A stretch of DNA of 64,000 nucleotides, from contig JAAVCL010000003.1 of NCBI GenBank assembly GCA_014802335.1, positions 41,902-105,901 on the forward strand, in the 5' to 3' direction. Each line of letters begins with the position of its first letter. Within the stretch, counting starts at the first letter, position 1. This DNA comes from Bacteroides sp. GTDB lineage: Bacteria; Bacteroidota; Bacteroidia; Bacteroidales; Muribaculaceae. The translations under genes were made by a program, and so were the position numbers. Of the stretch, positions 16,974-26,614 are shown piece after piece. Below the pieces are notes generated by a model, which ran no database searches, was not told the DNA's origin, and saw only the letters and a program-made list of their open reading frames with translations.

Positions 16974-16993
16974 GAAGTCGTTTAAACTTTTTA
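16974..16993. repeat. GTTTAAAC-core dispersed motif, copy 1
   Basis: gaagtcgtttaaacttttta lies 72 bp before metG. Related copies are at 22334, 22518 and 25048, all in gaps next to housekeeping genes. The function is unknown. Confidence 0.6.
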
Positions 16994-17065
16994 CAACGAC
17001 TTCAAAAGTAAACACATTCTTAAGTTTCAAGAAAAAACTTAAAACCAAATATCGAATATACATAA

Positions 17066-19105
17066 ATGAAAGAATTTAAACGCACACTCATCACCACCGC
17101 ACTCCCCTACGCAAACGGCCCGGTGCATATCGGCCACCTTGCCGGGGTTTATGTTCCGGCTGATATTTATGCACGCTACATGCGTCTTCAAGGCCGTGAG
17201 GTTCTGCTGATTGGCGGCAGCGACGAACATGGTGTGCCTATCACCATAAAGGCACGCAACGAGGGTGTCACTCCGCAGGATATAGTGGATCGTTATCATA
17301 AAATCATCAAGGATTCTTTTGAAGAGTTCGGGATTTCTTTTGATGTTTACGGGCGCACCACTTCCGACACACATCGGCGCGTGGCCTCTGAATTTTTCCG
17401 CAAGCTCTATGATAAAGGTGAGTTTATCGAGAAAACGTCAATGCAACTCTATGACGAGGAAGCAGGCCAATTTCTTGCCGACCGCTATGTTACGGGCACG
17501 TGTCCGCATTGCGGCCGAGAGGGTGCATACGGCGACCAATGCGAAGCGTGCGGCACTTCGTTGAACGCCACCGACCTGATTGATCCGCGTTCCACAATTA
17601 CCGGCTCGATCCCGGTGATGAGAGAAACAAAGCATTATTACCTTCCTCTCGACAAGTGGCAACCCGAGCTTGAAAAATGGATTCTCGAGGATCACAAGGA
17701 GTGGAAGACTAACGTTTACGGCCAATGCAAGTCGTGGCTCGACATGGGGCTGCAGCCTCGCGCCGTGAGCCGAGACCTTGACTGGGGAATACCCGTGCCC
17801 GTTGAGGGCAACGAGGGCAAAGTGCTGTACGTGTGGTTTGACGCCCCTATCGGTTACATCTCAAATACCATCGACCTGGTGGGTGATGATTATACCAAAT
17901 GGTGGAAAGATCCCGAAACCCGCATGCTGCACTTTATCGGTAAAGACAATATCGTGTTCCATTGCATCGTTTTCCCATCCATGCTGATGGCCGACGGCAC
18001 TTATAATCTCCCCGATAATGTGCCGGCCAATGAATTCCTCAATCTTGAGGATGACAAAATTTCAACCTCGCGCAACTGGGCGGTATGGCTGCACGAGTAT
18101 CTGCAGGATTTCCCGGGCAAACAAGACGTGCTGCGCTATGTGCTGACCGCCAATGCCCCCGAAACGAAAGATAATAACTTCACATGGAAAGATTTCCAGG
18201 CGCGTAACAACAGCGAATTGGTGGCGATTCTCGGAAATTTCGTGAATCGTGCAATTGTGCTGACCCATAAATACTTCGATGGCATTGTTCCGGCGCCCGG
18301 AGAACTCACCGAAACAGAAACCACCCTCATCGAGGAAGTAAAGAAGCTGAAAGAGGAGTTGACCGAGGCTCTCGACACATTCCATTTCCGCGAAGCCCTG
18401 CGCCTGGCGATGGATATGGCCCGCGCCGGCAATAAATATCTGCAGGACACCGAACCCTGGAAAGTGGCAAAGACCGACATGCCACGCACGGCCACCATTC
18501 TTAACACTGCAATCCAAATGTGTGCCAACCTTTCGATTGCATTCGAACCGTTCCTGCCATTCATGTCTGCAAAATTAGTCAAGATGCTCGGCGGCGACAA
18601 GATAAGCTGGGATATGCTCGGCTGTTTCGATCTTGTGCCGGCCGGAGCAAAGATTGGCGAGCCGGAGCTACTGTTTGAAAAGATTGAGGATTCGACTGTT
18701 GAGGCACAAGTGCAGAAACTGCTTGACACAAAGAAAGCCAACGAATTGAAGGCATGGAAACCGGAGCCCGTGAAGCCTGACGTGGACTTCGAGACATTCG
18801 AGAAGACTGACATCCGCGTTGGCAAGGTTCTGGAGTGTTCAAAAGTAAAGAAATCGAAGAAACTGCTGCAATTCCTCATTGACGACGGCATGGAGAAGCG
18901 CACCATCCTGAGTGGAATCGCTCTGAGCTATCCCGACCCCTCGGTGTTGGTAGGCAAGGAGATATGCTTCATAGCCAACTTCCCTGTGCGCAAAATGATG
19001 GGAATTGACTCACAAGGTATGATTCTTTCGGCAGTGAATCCTGATGGCACCTTAACTGTTATCTCTCCGTCGGCTCCGGTTGTTCCCGGCGCTCAAGTGG
19101 GATAA
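17066..19105 (+). CDS. metG: methionyl-tRNA synthetase
   Basis: 679 residues; charges tRNA-Met with methionine in the cytoplasm. Class I signatures are visible: the HIGH-type motif in [13 protein letters not shown] near the N-terminus, a zinc knuckle CPHCGREG...CEACG in the connective domain, and a KMSKS-type loop as [10 protein letters not shown]. The last 100 residues ([20 protein letters not shown]) form the EMAP/Trbp111-like tRNA-binding domain that makes the long, dimeric form of the enzyme. The length is normal for Bacteroidales. It converges with the AsmA-like gene, whose stop is 16 bp away. Confidence 0.97.
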   Translation: MKEFKRTLITTALPYANGPVHIGHLAGVYVPADIYARYMRLQGREVLLIGGSDEHGVPITIKARNEGVTPQDIVDRYHKIIKDSFEEFGISFDVYGRTTSDTHRRVASEFFRKLYDKGEFIEKTSMQLYDEEAGQFLADRYVTGTCPHCGREGAYGDQCEACGTSLNATDLIDPRSTITGSIPVMRETKHYYLPLDKWQPELEKWILEDHKEWKTNVYGQCKSWLDMGLQPRAVSRDLDWGIPVPVEGNEGKVLYVWFDAPIGYISNTIDLVGDDYTKWWKDPETRMLHFIGKDNIVFHCIVFPSMLMADGTYNLPDNVPANEFLNLEDDKISTSRNWAVWLHEYLQDFPGKQDVLRYVLTANAPETKDNNFTWKDFQARNNSELVAILGNFVNRAIVLTHKYFDGIVPAPGELTETETTLIEEVKKLKEELTEALDTFHFREALRLAMDMARAGNKYLQDTEPWKVAKTDMPRTATILNTAIQMCANLSIAFEPFLPFMSAKLVKMLGGDKISWDMLGCFDLVPAGAKIGEPELLFEKIEDSTVEAQVQKLLDTKKANELKAWKPEPVKPDVDFETFEKTDIRVGKVLECSKVKKSKKLLQFLIDDGMEKRTILSGIALSYPDPSVLVGKEICFIANFPVRKMMGIDSQGMILSAVNPDGTLTVISPSAPVVPGAQVG

Positions 19106-19121
19106 CAACCTGCCCGGAGGG

Positions 19122-22100
19122 TCACTCTCCCTGATAAGTAGCCGCGGTGTGAACAAATTCACCCATATATCGGCGCCCCATACTCAAAATATTGATGCGC
19201 GTGTTGTCGTCGACTCCGATGGCAATGCGCGCACCGTTTTTATCGTGCCACGACTTGCCGCCGAAATGCAGCTTGGGGTTATGGAAGTCACCGTCTATAT
19301 TTATTCCAAAGGGAATTTTAAGTGGCCAGTCGATTACTCCTACGTGATAATATATTTCTCCGTTGAAATTATTGATTCCACCCAACATTAGCTTATATTT
19401 GCTCATCTCGAATTCAAAAGGATAGACTTCAAGGAGATTGTTGCGGATTCCGGCATGGACCGTTATGTCGCGGATGTGAAGGTTATCATCATCGGGGAGC
19501 AAGAGGCGTCGGGTCACCTTCCGGATAAACGGACTCTGATGCACATTCATACCCCACGCCCGCACGTAGGCATCCGCCAAAACGGAAGGTACATTCAGAT
19601 ACATGCTTGGGAAAATCAGCATATCGGTGTTCATCGTAGCCGACAGATTCCCCTTAAAGTTCTTCATTTCGGGCATCATCTCCAGCAAATCATGGAAGTT
19701 CTTGAAGAAATTGACCACATTTACATCTGCCACGTCAACATGCGCACCCATATTCATGTTCTGCATGTCCCGAGTGTCATATTTCAGGTTCATGCCGAGC
19801 CGGCCGAAATCCGAACCTATTCCGAGTGTATCTATGTTCATTCCCCCGTCGGCGAGCTTTATATCTGTGTATAAATTATATAAGTGGAGGTTTATATAAC
19901 GTGTTTGCAATGCGGAAGCCGTGATATGGGCACGAAGATTCCGCGGTATCAACAAGGCAATTGAATCATCGCCTTCGGCCATTTCGCGTTTGTCACCACG
20001 GGCAATGGCCGACTCCGGATGCCGCTGCGTGTATTCGCGCGCGAGTTGATTGATCTGGATTGTGTCTATCGCGGCATTAAGTGAAAGATTTAAAGGTGCC
20101 GGAACCGACGAGTTCAGAAACTGACGCAGATTTCCGACGCCCGCACTGATCTTTCCCTTGGTTCGCCCCGAACTTATCACCAAGCTCCTGAGATTAACCG
20201 AGTCAAGAGAAGCGGTCAAATCGAGTTTGCCTATAGAGGTGGAGGCCGGGTAGCGTTTTGTTCCCATTTTGCCTCCCGATGCTTTCAGGTCGAGTCGGGC
20301 TTGCCACATCGCCAAGAGCTGCTTGAGATTGGGCGGGAGGTTGAGTTGAAGGAATTCCGGGGTGTGACGCACGAATCCTCGCGTACGCGTATCCTCCACC
20401 CAGCGTGAAGGCATGGCAAAAGATTCGGTTTTTACCGGTGTTCTCAACCGGGTGCCGACAAAATCCAAATTCAGGTTTGACAAATCAACGTTAACGCCTG
20501 CGGTTTTCAGAGTCACATCCTTTGTGGTTATCTTCACTTCGACCTCTCTTGCCGCCTTCCCGGTCATCTTTTGGCTGAGTGCGGCAAGAGTCTTTACCCC
20601 GTTCAACTGAAGATTCATGTCTGATTTCTTATCGGTAACCTTTAATTGGCCGGCTGCCAGACTAAGCTTTACCGGAATTTGTGTCAGCAGGACCCCGGTG
20701 CTGAGTGTATCGGAGTAAGCTTCTGTTGTGGAGGCGGTGAAATCCGTAATCGCAAAATCTGACGAGCCTGATTTAATTTCAAGCTTTTCGGATTTAAGTT
20801 GTAAATTGGCCAAAGCTCCATATAATGTCGAGCCGTCGAGTTTGAATTTCACATCGGCATCAAGCCCCAGATTTCCTTTCAGACAGTAGGGCTGTAATTC
20901 AGGGAAATTCTCGGAGAGTACATGCAGATCTGACTCTGCATAAAGTTTTGCTTTTACATCGGGAGTAGACAACAGGTCGGTTACCTTTCCTGAGACATTC
21001 ATGTCCACTCCTTCCCCACTTAACAACATCCGGGGAATCTCAAGGTATGAAGCCTTGGGATCGCGCCCGTTGAAAAATAATGCCGCGTTTAATTCAACAT
21101 TGTTCATCTCATATTTACGGCCATTGGAAAGAGCATAACTAACCCGGCCGCGGGGCACGCGGAAGTCGACTTCAATCGAGGGTAACCATGCCGATGAGAA
21201 TTCGTAAGGCCCCACCAGGCGAGCCGAGGCATCCAGGGCCAGATCGGCATCCAGATGTTCGAGTGCAGGATAAGAACCCGCAGGGAGAAAATCAAGAAGG
21301 TCTTTAAGAGTGAAATCTCTCAGACTGTATGCGAACGATTCCATTGCCGGAGAGGTTCCTATATTCATATTCATGGTCATCTCACCCTTGATATTACCCA
21401 AAGCCACGTGATAATCGTCAGTGGAAATACCAAAGGGATCGAAGCGTAACCCCACATCACCCGACAGACCGATGGGGAAGTAATTTAAAATAGTGAAGTC
21501 GCCACTTTTCAGATTTATAAGACCCTTAAGATCAAGACTATATTTATCATTGTTGCGGCTATGAGCCGAGGGTTGAAGACTAAATTCATTCAGATTAAGC
21601 TTAGCCTCAGTGGATGTTGCCACACTATTGTAGGCAATCCGGCCTGAATGGCCCATGGTAAAGCCGTCGATGTGAAAATAGGGAATTTCTGATTTGCCTC
21701 CGGTAGGTACGATCGTATAATTGTTCAACGAATTGTCCAAAGCCACGAGATTGACATCGAGACTGTCGAGTTCAATGTCTTTCACATATATACGATGCGA
21801 AAGAAGCGGAATAATATTTATACTTCCCTTGAATTTCAGGGCAGAGAGCAACCTGTCGGCATCGGGAGGGAGCTCGTTTTTCAGCTGCGAAGGAATGGAG
21901 TCAAAATTCCGACTTCGTAAAACTATTGTATCAATTTCGACATCAAGATGAGGAAATGATGACCATAACGAGTATTTTACCTCACTTAATTTGAGATCTC
22001 CATTAATTTCCTCAGACACCTCTTTGCTGATCAGTGTTGCGAGACGAGAAGGATTATACCACCAGGTAAGCCCGCAGAGAGTAAGGAAGAAAAGGAGAAT

Positions 22101-22226
22101 CAACGAGAATATCCCTCCGAAAAACCAATACACGAAACGCAACCAGGCAGATTTCTTTTTTTTCGGATTTGGCTGGCTCTCATCGGGGGCAGAGTTTATG
22201 GAATCTTTAATATATGTATCTTTCAT
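19122..22226 (-). CDS. AsmA-family inner-membrane-anchored protein
   Basis: 1034 residues. After a charged N-terminal tail there is one transmembrane helix (FVYWFFGGIFSLILLFFLTL), then a long beta-rich periplasmic part with the typical AsmA start (ISKEVSEEINGDLKLSEVKY...FPHLDVEIDTIVL). AsmA-like proteins are thought to form elongated bridges or grooves that help move lipids or assemble the outer membrane. The exact role of the Bacteroidota members is not settled. The gene stands alone on the minus strand, with two copies of the GTTTAAAC motif in the gap upstream. Confidence 0.8.
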   Translation of the reverse strand: MKDTYIKDSINSAPDESQPNPKKKKSAWLRFVYWFFGGIFSLILLFFLTLCGLTWWYNPSRLATLISKEVSEEINGDLKLSEVKYSLWSSFPHLDVEIDTIVLRSRNFDSIPSQLKNELPPDADRLLSALKFKGSINIIPLLSHRIYVKDIELDSLDVNLVALDNSLNNYTIVPTGGKSEIPYFHIDGFTMGHSGRIAYNSVATSTEAKLNLNEFSLQPSAHSRNNDKYSLDLKGLINLKSGDFTILNYFPIGLSGDVGLRFDPFGISTDDYHVALGNIKGEMTMNMNIGTSPAMESFAYSLRDFTLKDLLDFLPAGSYPALEHLDADLALDASARLVGPYEFSSAWLPSIEVDFRVPRGRVSYALSNGRKYEMNNVELNAALFFNGRDPKASYLEIPRMLLSGEGVDMNVSGKVTDLLSTPDVKAKLYAESDLHVLSENFPELQPYCLKGNLGLDADVKFKLDGSTLYGALANLQLKSEKLEIKSGSSDFAITDFTASTTEAYSDTLSTGVLLTQIPVKLSLAAGQLKVTDKKSDMNLQLNGVKTLAALSQKMTGKAAREVEVKITTKDVTLKTAGVNVDLSNLNLDFVGTRLRTPVKTESFAMPSRWVEDTRTRGFVRHTPEFLQLNLPPNLKQLLAMWQARLDLKASGGKMGTKRYPASTSIGKLDLTASLDSVNLRSLVISSGRTKGKISAGVGNLRQFLNSSVPAPLNLSLNAAIDTIQINQLAREYTQRHPESAIARGDKREMAEGDDSIALLIPRNLRAHITASALQTRYINLHLYNLYTDIKLADGGMNIDTLGIGSDFGRLGMNLKYDTRDMQNMNMGAHVDVADVNVVNFFKNFHDLLEMMPEMKNFKGNLSATMNTDMLIFPSMYLNVPSVLADAYVRAWGMNVHQSPFIRKVTRRLLLPDDDNLHIRDITVHAGIRNNLLEVYPFEFEMSKYKLMLGGINNFNGEIYYHVGVIDWPLKIPFGINIDGDFHNPKLHFGGKSWHDKNGARIAIGVDDNTRINILSMGRRYMGEFVHTAATYQGE

Positions 22227-22582
22227 AGTGGGATCGATATATAGAATCTACTCCGTGTCGGCCTTCCGCATCGACGCGAAATAAATTTCAAAGCAAATGG
22301 AATGAAAATAATGTCGTTTAATTTTATAACAAAGAAGTGGCCCAAACTTTTAAAAAAAAAACTCTATAAGTGTTTAAATTTATAACCGTCTGGACGGGAG
22401 GCTGCCACAAAGCCCCGGAATATTCAGAGAAGAAGAGTCGAAAGTCTTGGAATGGGAGAAGGCCCATGCTCTAAAAATTAAGAGAGACAAATCGTATGAT
22501 TCATCTCTCTTAATTATGAAGTCGTTTAAACTTTTTAAAACCTAAGAAGTGTTTTGAATTTCTTTTGTGAAAACACCGGAAG
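22227..22582. other. intergenic gap with two GTTTAAAC-type motifs
   Basis: 356 bp without a gene. It holds gaagtggcccaaactttta (22334-22352, degenerate) and gaagtcgtttaaacttttta (22518-22537). Each is followed within 10-15 nt by an aagtgttt(t/a)(g/a)aatt tail. Nothing else is recognised. Confidence 0.55.
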
Positions 22583-24934
22583 TTAACTTTTTTTCGAGCG
22601 TGAGGTTCTTTTCTTCGGGGCAGCGTCCTGAGCCTCCATAAGAGCCTTTACTTCTTCCAAGGTCAAAGCCTCCGGGTCGGTTCCCTTTGGTATTTTATAA
22701 TTCACCGCTTTTTTGGCACCCTCTTTTTTATATGCGATATAGGGGCCAAAACGTCCGCGCAGCACTTCCGCACCCGGCAATTCATCGAACGTCTTTATAA
22801 GTCTGTTGGCTTCTTCCGATCGTTTTCGTTCAATCAGTTCCACAGCCTCCTCGATTGTTATGGTCTGTGGCGCCAAATCTTTCGGTATCGACACAAAGAC
22901 ATTGCCATGCTTGATGTAGGGGCCGAACCGACCTATTGCAGCCGTAACGTCAACGTCTTCGTATTCACCTACTTTACGAGGAAGTTCAAACAGCTTAAGG
23001 GCTTCTTCAAGAGTAATTGTCTGCAGACTCTGCCCCTCGTTTAAACTTGCGAAAAGAGGTTTTTCATCGTCCGACACCTCTCCAATCTGAACCACGGGGC
23101 CGAATCGGCCGATTTTTACCGAAACGCGTCGGCCGGTGGCCGGGTCGGTGCCAAGCACTCTTTCTCCAACTTTATGATCCATTTTCATGGAGTCCACACG
23201 TTCGATAAAAGGATGGAAGCCGCCATAGAAATTCTTCAATTCATCTTGCCAGGGAAGGTTTCCTTCAGCAATTTCATCGAATTTCTCTTCCACACGCGCC
23301 GTGAATCCGTAATCGAGAATATCGGGGAAATATTCCGTTAGAAATTCGTTCACAACCATTCCGACATCTGTGGGCACGAGTTTGCCGCGTGTGGCTCCGG
23401 TGCGTTCGGTCTTTGTTGAGTCGGTGATCACATCATTTTCAAGAGTCAGAACTTTATATTCTCTCTCCGTCCCCTCGCTTTCACCGTGTGCTATATAATC
23501 GCGGCTCTGCAGGGTTGAGATTGTGGGAGCGTAGGTGGATGGACGGCCGATTCCGAGTTCCTCCATTTTCCTTACCAATGTTGCCTCCGTATACCTGGCG
23601 GGAGCCTGCGTGAAGCGTTCGGTGGCCACCGCTGAGTTAAGGGTGAGGGTGTCGTCAATTTCCATTTGAGGAAGAAGACCCGTTTCAGACTGACTTTCTT
23701 CAGGTCCGGGCATTTCGGAATCAACATGGGCACCATAGACTTTCATAAAGCCTTCGAAAACGAGGGTTTCGCCTGTTGCACGGAAAATTTCGTCGGCATC
23801 TGAAACGGAAATATCAATATTTGTTTTCTCCAAACGCGCATCAGCCATCTGAGAGGCCACCGCACGTTTCCAGATCAGTTCATATAAACGTTCCTCCTGG
23901 GGAGTTCCCGAGATATGGTTTTTGTTTATGTAGGTTGGCCTGATAGCCTCGTGAGCCTCCTGCGCCCCTTTCGACTGCGTGTGATAATGGCGCTGCTGAA
24001 GATAGTCATTACCATACTTTCCGGTGATTTCAGCGGCAATGTCGCGCAATGCCAGTTCCGAAAGATTCGTGGAGTCGGTTCGCATATATGTTATATGCCC
24101 TTCTTCATAGAGTTTCTGGGCAACCCGCATTGTGGTATTAACCGAAAAACCGAGTTTGCGCCCTGCCTCCTGTTGAAGGGTTGAGGTGGTGAAAGGGGGA
24201 GCCGGCTTTCGCGAAGTGGGCTTCTTTTCGATTTCAGAAACCTTAAAAATTGCTTCGCGACATTTTTCGAGGAATATTTTAACTGCGGCTTCCGTTTCGA
24301 ACCGGCGTGGACATTCGGCCTTCATAACCGCCCCGCCCGGAACTGCAAACAGAGCATTTACGCGATAGAAAGGTGTGGCAACGAAATCCTTAACTTCAAT
24401 TTCTCTTTCGCACACCAAGCGCAGGGCGACACTCTGCACACGTCCGGCCGATAAGGAGGGTTTGATTTTTTTCCATAACACCGGGCTGAGTTCAAACCCG
24501 ACAATACGGTCAAGAACCCGACGCGCCTGCTGGGCATTAACCATATCCACATCTATTGAACGCGGATTGGCAATAGCATTCAGAATTGCCGGTTTTGTTA
24601 TCTCATGGAAAACTATGCGGTGGGTGTTCTCAGGTTTCAGCCCGAGCACCTCGTATAAATGCCATGCAATTGCCTCACCCTCGCGGTCCTCATCACTTGC
24701 AAGCCACACTGTATCTGCCTCCTTGGCGGCACTCTTTAGTTTTTTTACAAGTTCTTTTTTATCAGACGGTATCTCGTATTTCGGAGTGAAATCTCCTTCT
24801 ATATCCACACTCATGCCCCGCTTCTGCAAGTCGCGAATATGACCGAAACTTGACATCACCTTATAATCGGGGCCTAAAAATTTCTCGATGGTCTTGGCCT
24901 TGGCCGGAGACTCGACTATTACTAAGTTTTTCAT
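22583..24934 (-). CDS. topA: DNA topoisomerase I
   Basis: Relaxes negative supercoils by single-strand passage. 783 residues from the ATG at 24934; the track used a TTG three codons earlier. Seen are the TOPRIM start MKNLVIVESPAKAKTIEKFL, the SAGRVQSVALRLV signature, and YMRTDST, whose tyrosine is the nucleophile. The C-terminus carries topoisomerase C-terminal repeats (GRFGPYIKHG, RGRFGPYIAYK) instead of cysteine zinc fingers, and ends in a Lys/Arg/Ser-rich tail. This is the usual Bacteroidota architecture. It is a monocistronic minus-strand gene. Confidence 0.96.
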   Translation of the reverse strand: MKNLVIVESPAKAKTIEKFLGPDYKVMSSFGHIRDLQKRGMSVDIEGDFTPKYEIPSDKKELVKKLKSAAKEADTVWLASDEDREGEAIAWHLYEVLGLKPENTHRIVFHEITKPAILNAIANPRSIDVDMVNAQQARRVLDRIVGFELSPVLWKKIKPSLSAGRVQSVALRLVCEREIEVKDFVATPFYRVNALFAVPGGAVMKAECPRRFETEAAVKIFLEKCREAIFKVSEIEKKPTSRKPAPPFTTSTLQQEAGRKLGFSVNTTMRVAQKLYEEGHITYMRTDSTNLSELALRDIAAEITGKYGNDYLQQRHYHTQSKGAQEAHEAIRPTYINKNHISGTPQEERLYELIWKRAVASQMADARLEKTNIDISVSDADEIFRATGETLVFEGFMKVYGAHVDSEMPGPEESQSETGLLPQMEIDDTLTLNSAVATERFTQAPARYTEATLVRKMEELGIGRPSTYAPTISTLQSRDYIAHGESEGTEREYKVLTLENDVITDSTKTERTGATRGKLVPTDVGMVVNEFLTEYFPDILDYGFTARVEEKFDEIAEGNLPWQDELKNFYGGFHPFIERVDSMKMDHKVGERVLGTDPATGRRVSVKIGRFGPVVQIGEVSDDEKPLFASLNEGQSLQTITLEEALKLFELPRKVGEYEDVDVTAAIGRFGPYIKHGNVFVSIPKDLAPQTITIEEAVELIERKRSEEANRLIKTFDELPGAEVLRGRFGPYIAYKKEGAKKAVNYKIPKGTDPEALTLEEVKALMEAQDAAPKKRTSRSKKS

Positions 24935-25279
24935 ATATTTCAAATATGCGTCCGGGCAATCCGCTCCAATTTGTATAAGATTTCATAACAAGGCGGATGT
25001 TCCTCTTTTCTTATTACAACTCCCTTTTTTCACATATTGTTGAGATAGAAGTGGTTTAAACTTTTTACGAAAACCCGATAAGTGTTTAAAATTGTTTAAA
25101 AGTTTTAACAACTTCATATAAAAAGAGTCCGAACGCAAAATTAATCAAATTTTCTTATAGTGTGTGGAGTTTTAGATGATTTTAGATACCCACACATAAA
25201 AATGTGGTTTGGGCATACCCGTAACTTTCACCTGCAAGATTATGCCAATGTGAGCCAAATACTCCGAAAAGAAGTTACT
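24935..25279. other. intergenic gap before topA
   Basis: 345 bp. It contains gaagtggtttaaacttttta (25048-25067), with the aagtgtttaaaattg tail seen in the other copies, and a small hairpin ccaca...tgtgg near 25190-25207 just past the RAYT gene. No ORF is worth keeping. Confidence 0.55.
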
Positions 25280-26194
25280 TTACAATGATTCCTTGACGAG
25301 TGTTTCTGCCAAAGCATTCATTTCAAGACACAGGCTACGGCTCAGTGAAGTTCCGGCAGGATAACCAAGTGAAAGTATTAATAGTCTGCCTTCCGCACAC
25401 AGATCAAATTCGCGGGCAGCGGGCTTGAACCGTTCAGGGAAGGCTTCATGAGTAATTAGAATTATTCGCGTTTCCATAGAATCGGCTTCTGCCCTAACTG
25501 CTTTTTCTGCCGGCGAGATGAATGGAGAGACGAGAACTCCACCATTTAAGCCTGTATGCCGCCATTTTTCCAGATTATTTTTCCTGATTTCTTCACTATC
25601 TGCCCTATGAATCACCACTTGCTCTTTAAAAGGATTGGATAATAATTGGAAATTTCCGTATGCCGCCAGCACTTTCGTGCCTATTTTTATATTATTTACG
25701 CGAGTGAAAAAGCCGGGATTAGCAAATCTTATTGCAAGGCGATAGGGGTTTTCTCGCAAATACTCATAGATGACATTCAGTTTTCTTGAGGAAGTCAAAA
25801 TTTGGTCATTGAACCCTTTTTCGAAGATGCTTTCAAGCCCTGCTCTTTTATTGATCATAACTTTAAAGGCCGCCAGTTTTCTTCCGAGGATTTCGTCCAT
25901 TTCGGTTTCGACTGAAAGGAGAATATGGAGATGATCGGGCATCAAGGCATATTGAAATATTTTTAAAGCAGGATGGATTGTTGGGATTTCCCTAAGACAA
26001 GCCTTAATAACTGCCCCGAGCGGAGAGGCTTTGAGGTAAGAACGCCCATAAGAACCTTTGGGCAGCCGCCAATCACCGGCAATGCAGCCAAAATTACTCA
26101 CATCTTTCCGCTTTTTGAGAGTGATGAGATATATTTGTCTTTTCCTATAATCGTGCCAAGGCGCTCGATTATTTCCACTCCATGTCTTGCCCAT
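25280..26194 (-). CDS. REP-associated tyrosine transposase (RAYT, Y1_Tnp/HUH family)
   Basis: 304 residues. The HUH motif is clear in YALMPDHLHILLSV (His-Leu-His at about 88-90), and a helix with candidate catalytic tyrosines follows (VIYEYLRENPYRLA). RAYTs are domesticated single-copy relatives of IS200/IS605 transposases that nick short REP palindromes and are thought to spread them. This one has an extra C-terminal region of about 110 residues (ending in LGYPAGTSLSRSLCLEMNA) of unknown function. Its 5' side is packed with simple repeats, and REP-like palindromes lie at 48.2 and 63.5 kb. There are no terminal inverted repeats and no partner gene. Confidence 0.85.
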   Translation of the reverse strand: MGKTWSGNNRAPWHDYRKRQIYLITLKKRKDVSNFGCIAGDWRLPKGSYGRSYLKASPLGAVIKACLREIPTIHPALKIFQYALMPDHLHILLSVETEMDEILGRKLAAFKVMINKRAGLESIFEKGFNDQILTSSRKLNVIYEYLRENPYRLAIRFANPGFFTRVNNIKIGTKVLAAYGNFQLLSNPFKEQVVIHRADSEEIRKNNLEKWRHTGLNGGVLVSPFISPAEKAVRAEADSMETRIILITHEAFPERFKPAAREFDLCAEGRLLILSLGYPAGTSLSRSLCLEMNALAETLVKESL

Positions 26195-26200
26195 CTTCTT

Positions 26201-26272
26201 GAAACTTGCTGAAACTTGCTGGAACTTGCTGAAACTTGCTGAAACTTGCGCTGGAACTTGCGCTGGAACTTA
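26201..26272. repeat. 10-bp tandem repeats upstream of RAYT
   Basis: Five units of g(a/g)aacttgct begin 7 bp before the RAYT start codon, followed by two longer (c)gctggaacttg variants. A short-period array next to a start codon could affect its expression by slippage. Confidence 0.85.
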
Positions 26273-26293
26273 GTTCTTAAACAAAAAAAATTT

Positions 26294-26420
26294 CAACAAT
26301 GCCCTCTTTTACATTTTCTTTAAACTTTTCCCCTTTCCCCTTTTTCTTCTCTTTTTCCCTCTCCCTTCTTCCTCCTTTCCCTCTCCCTCCTTTTCCCTTT
26401 CCCTCTTCTGCCTTTTGCTC
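26294..26420. repeat. long polypyrimidine tract
   Basis: About 125 bases made almost entirely of C and T on the plus strand (ctttcccctttttcttctct is typical), with very few purines. Such strand asymmetry can form triplex DNA or stall polymerases. It is non-coding. Confidence 0.8.
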
Positions 26421-26436
26421 AGATTTTTTATCCGCT

Positions 26437-26549
26437 CGGGGCGAGAAAAATGCGTCTATTTTTGTCTGAGCTGCGAGCTTTAGCGAAGCTGGCCCCGGGG
26501 CGAGAAAAAGAGCGTCTATTTTTGTCTGAGCTGCGAGCTTTAGCGAAGC
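26437..26549. repeat. two 53-54 bp tandem copies at 60-bp spacing
   Basis: cggggcgagaaaaa(t/ga)gcgtctatttttgtctgagctgcgagctttagcgaagc occurs at 26437-26489 and 26496-26549 with a one-base indel. A GC-rich palindromic stretch (gggccggcacggcccgg) follows before the comM stop. It could be a REP cluster served by the adjacent RAYT (inference). The track's 122-residue ORF here is low-complexity noise. Confidence 0.8.
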
Positions 26550-26614
26550 GGAGCTGCGAGCCTTGCGAGCTGGGCTGGGGCGGCACGGGCCGGCACGGCC
26601 CGGAGGGGGCCTCC

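Noticed and set aside
18136-18906. 256-residue ORF antisense to metG
   Set aside because: It lies wholly inside a clear metG reading frame; Ser-rich shadow composition.
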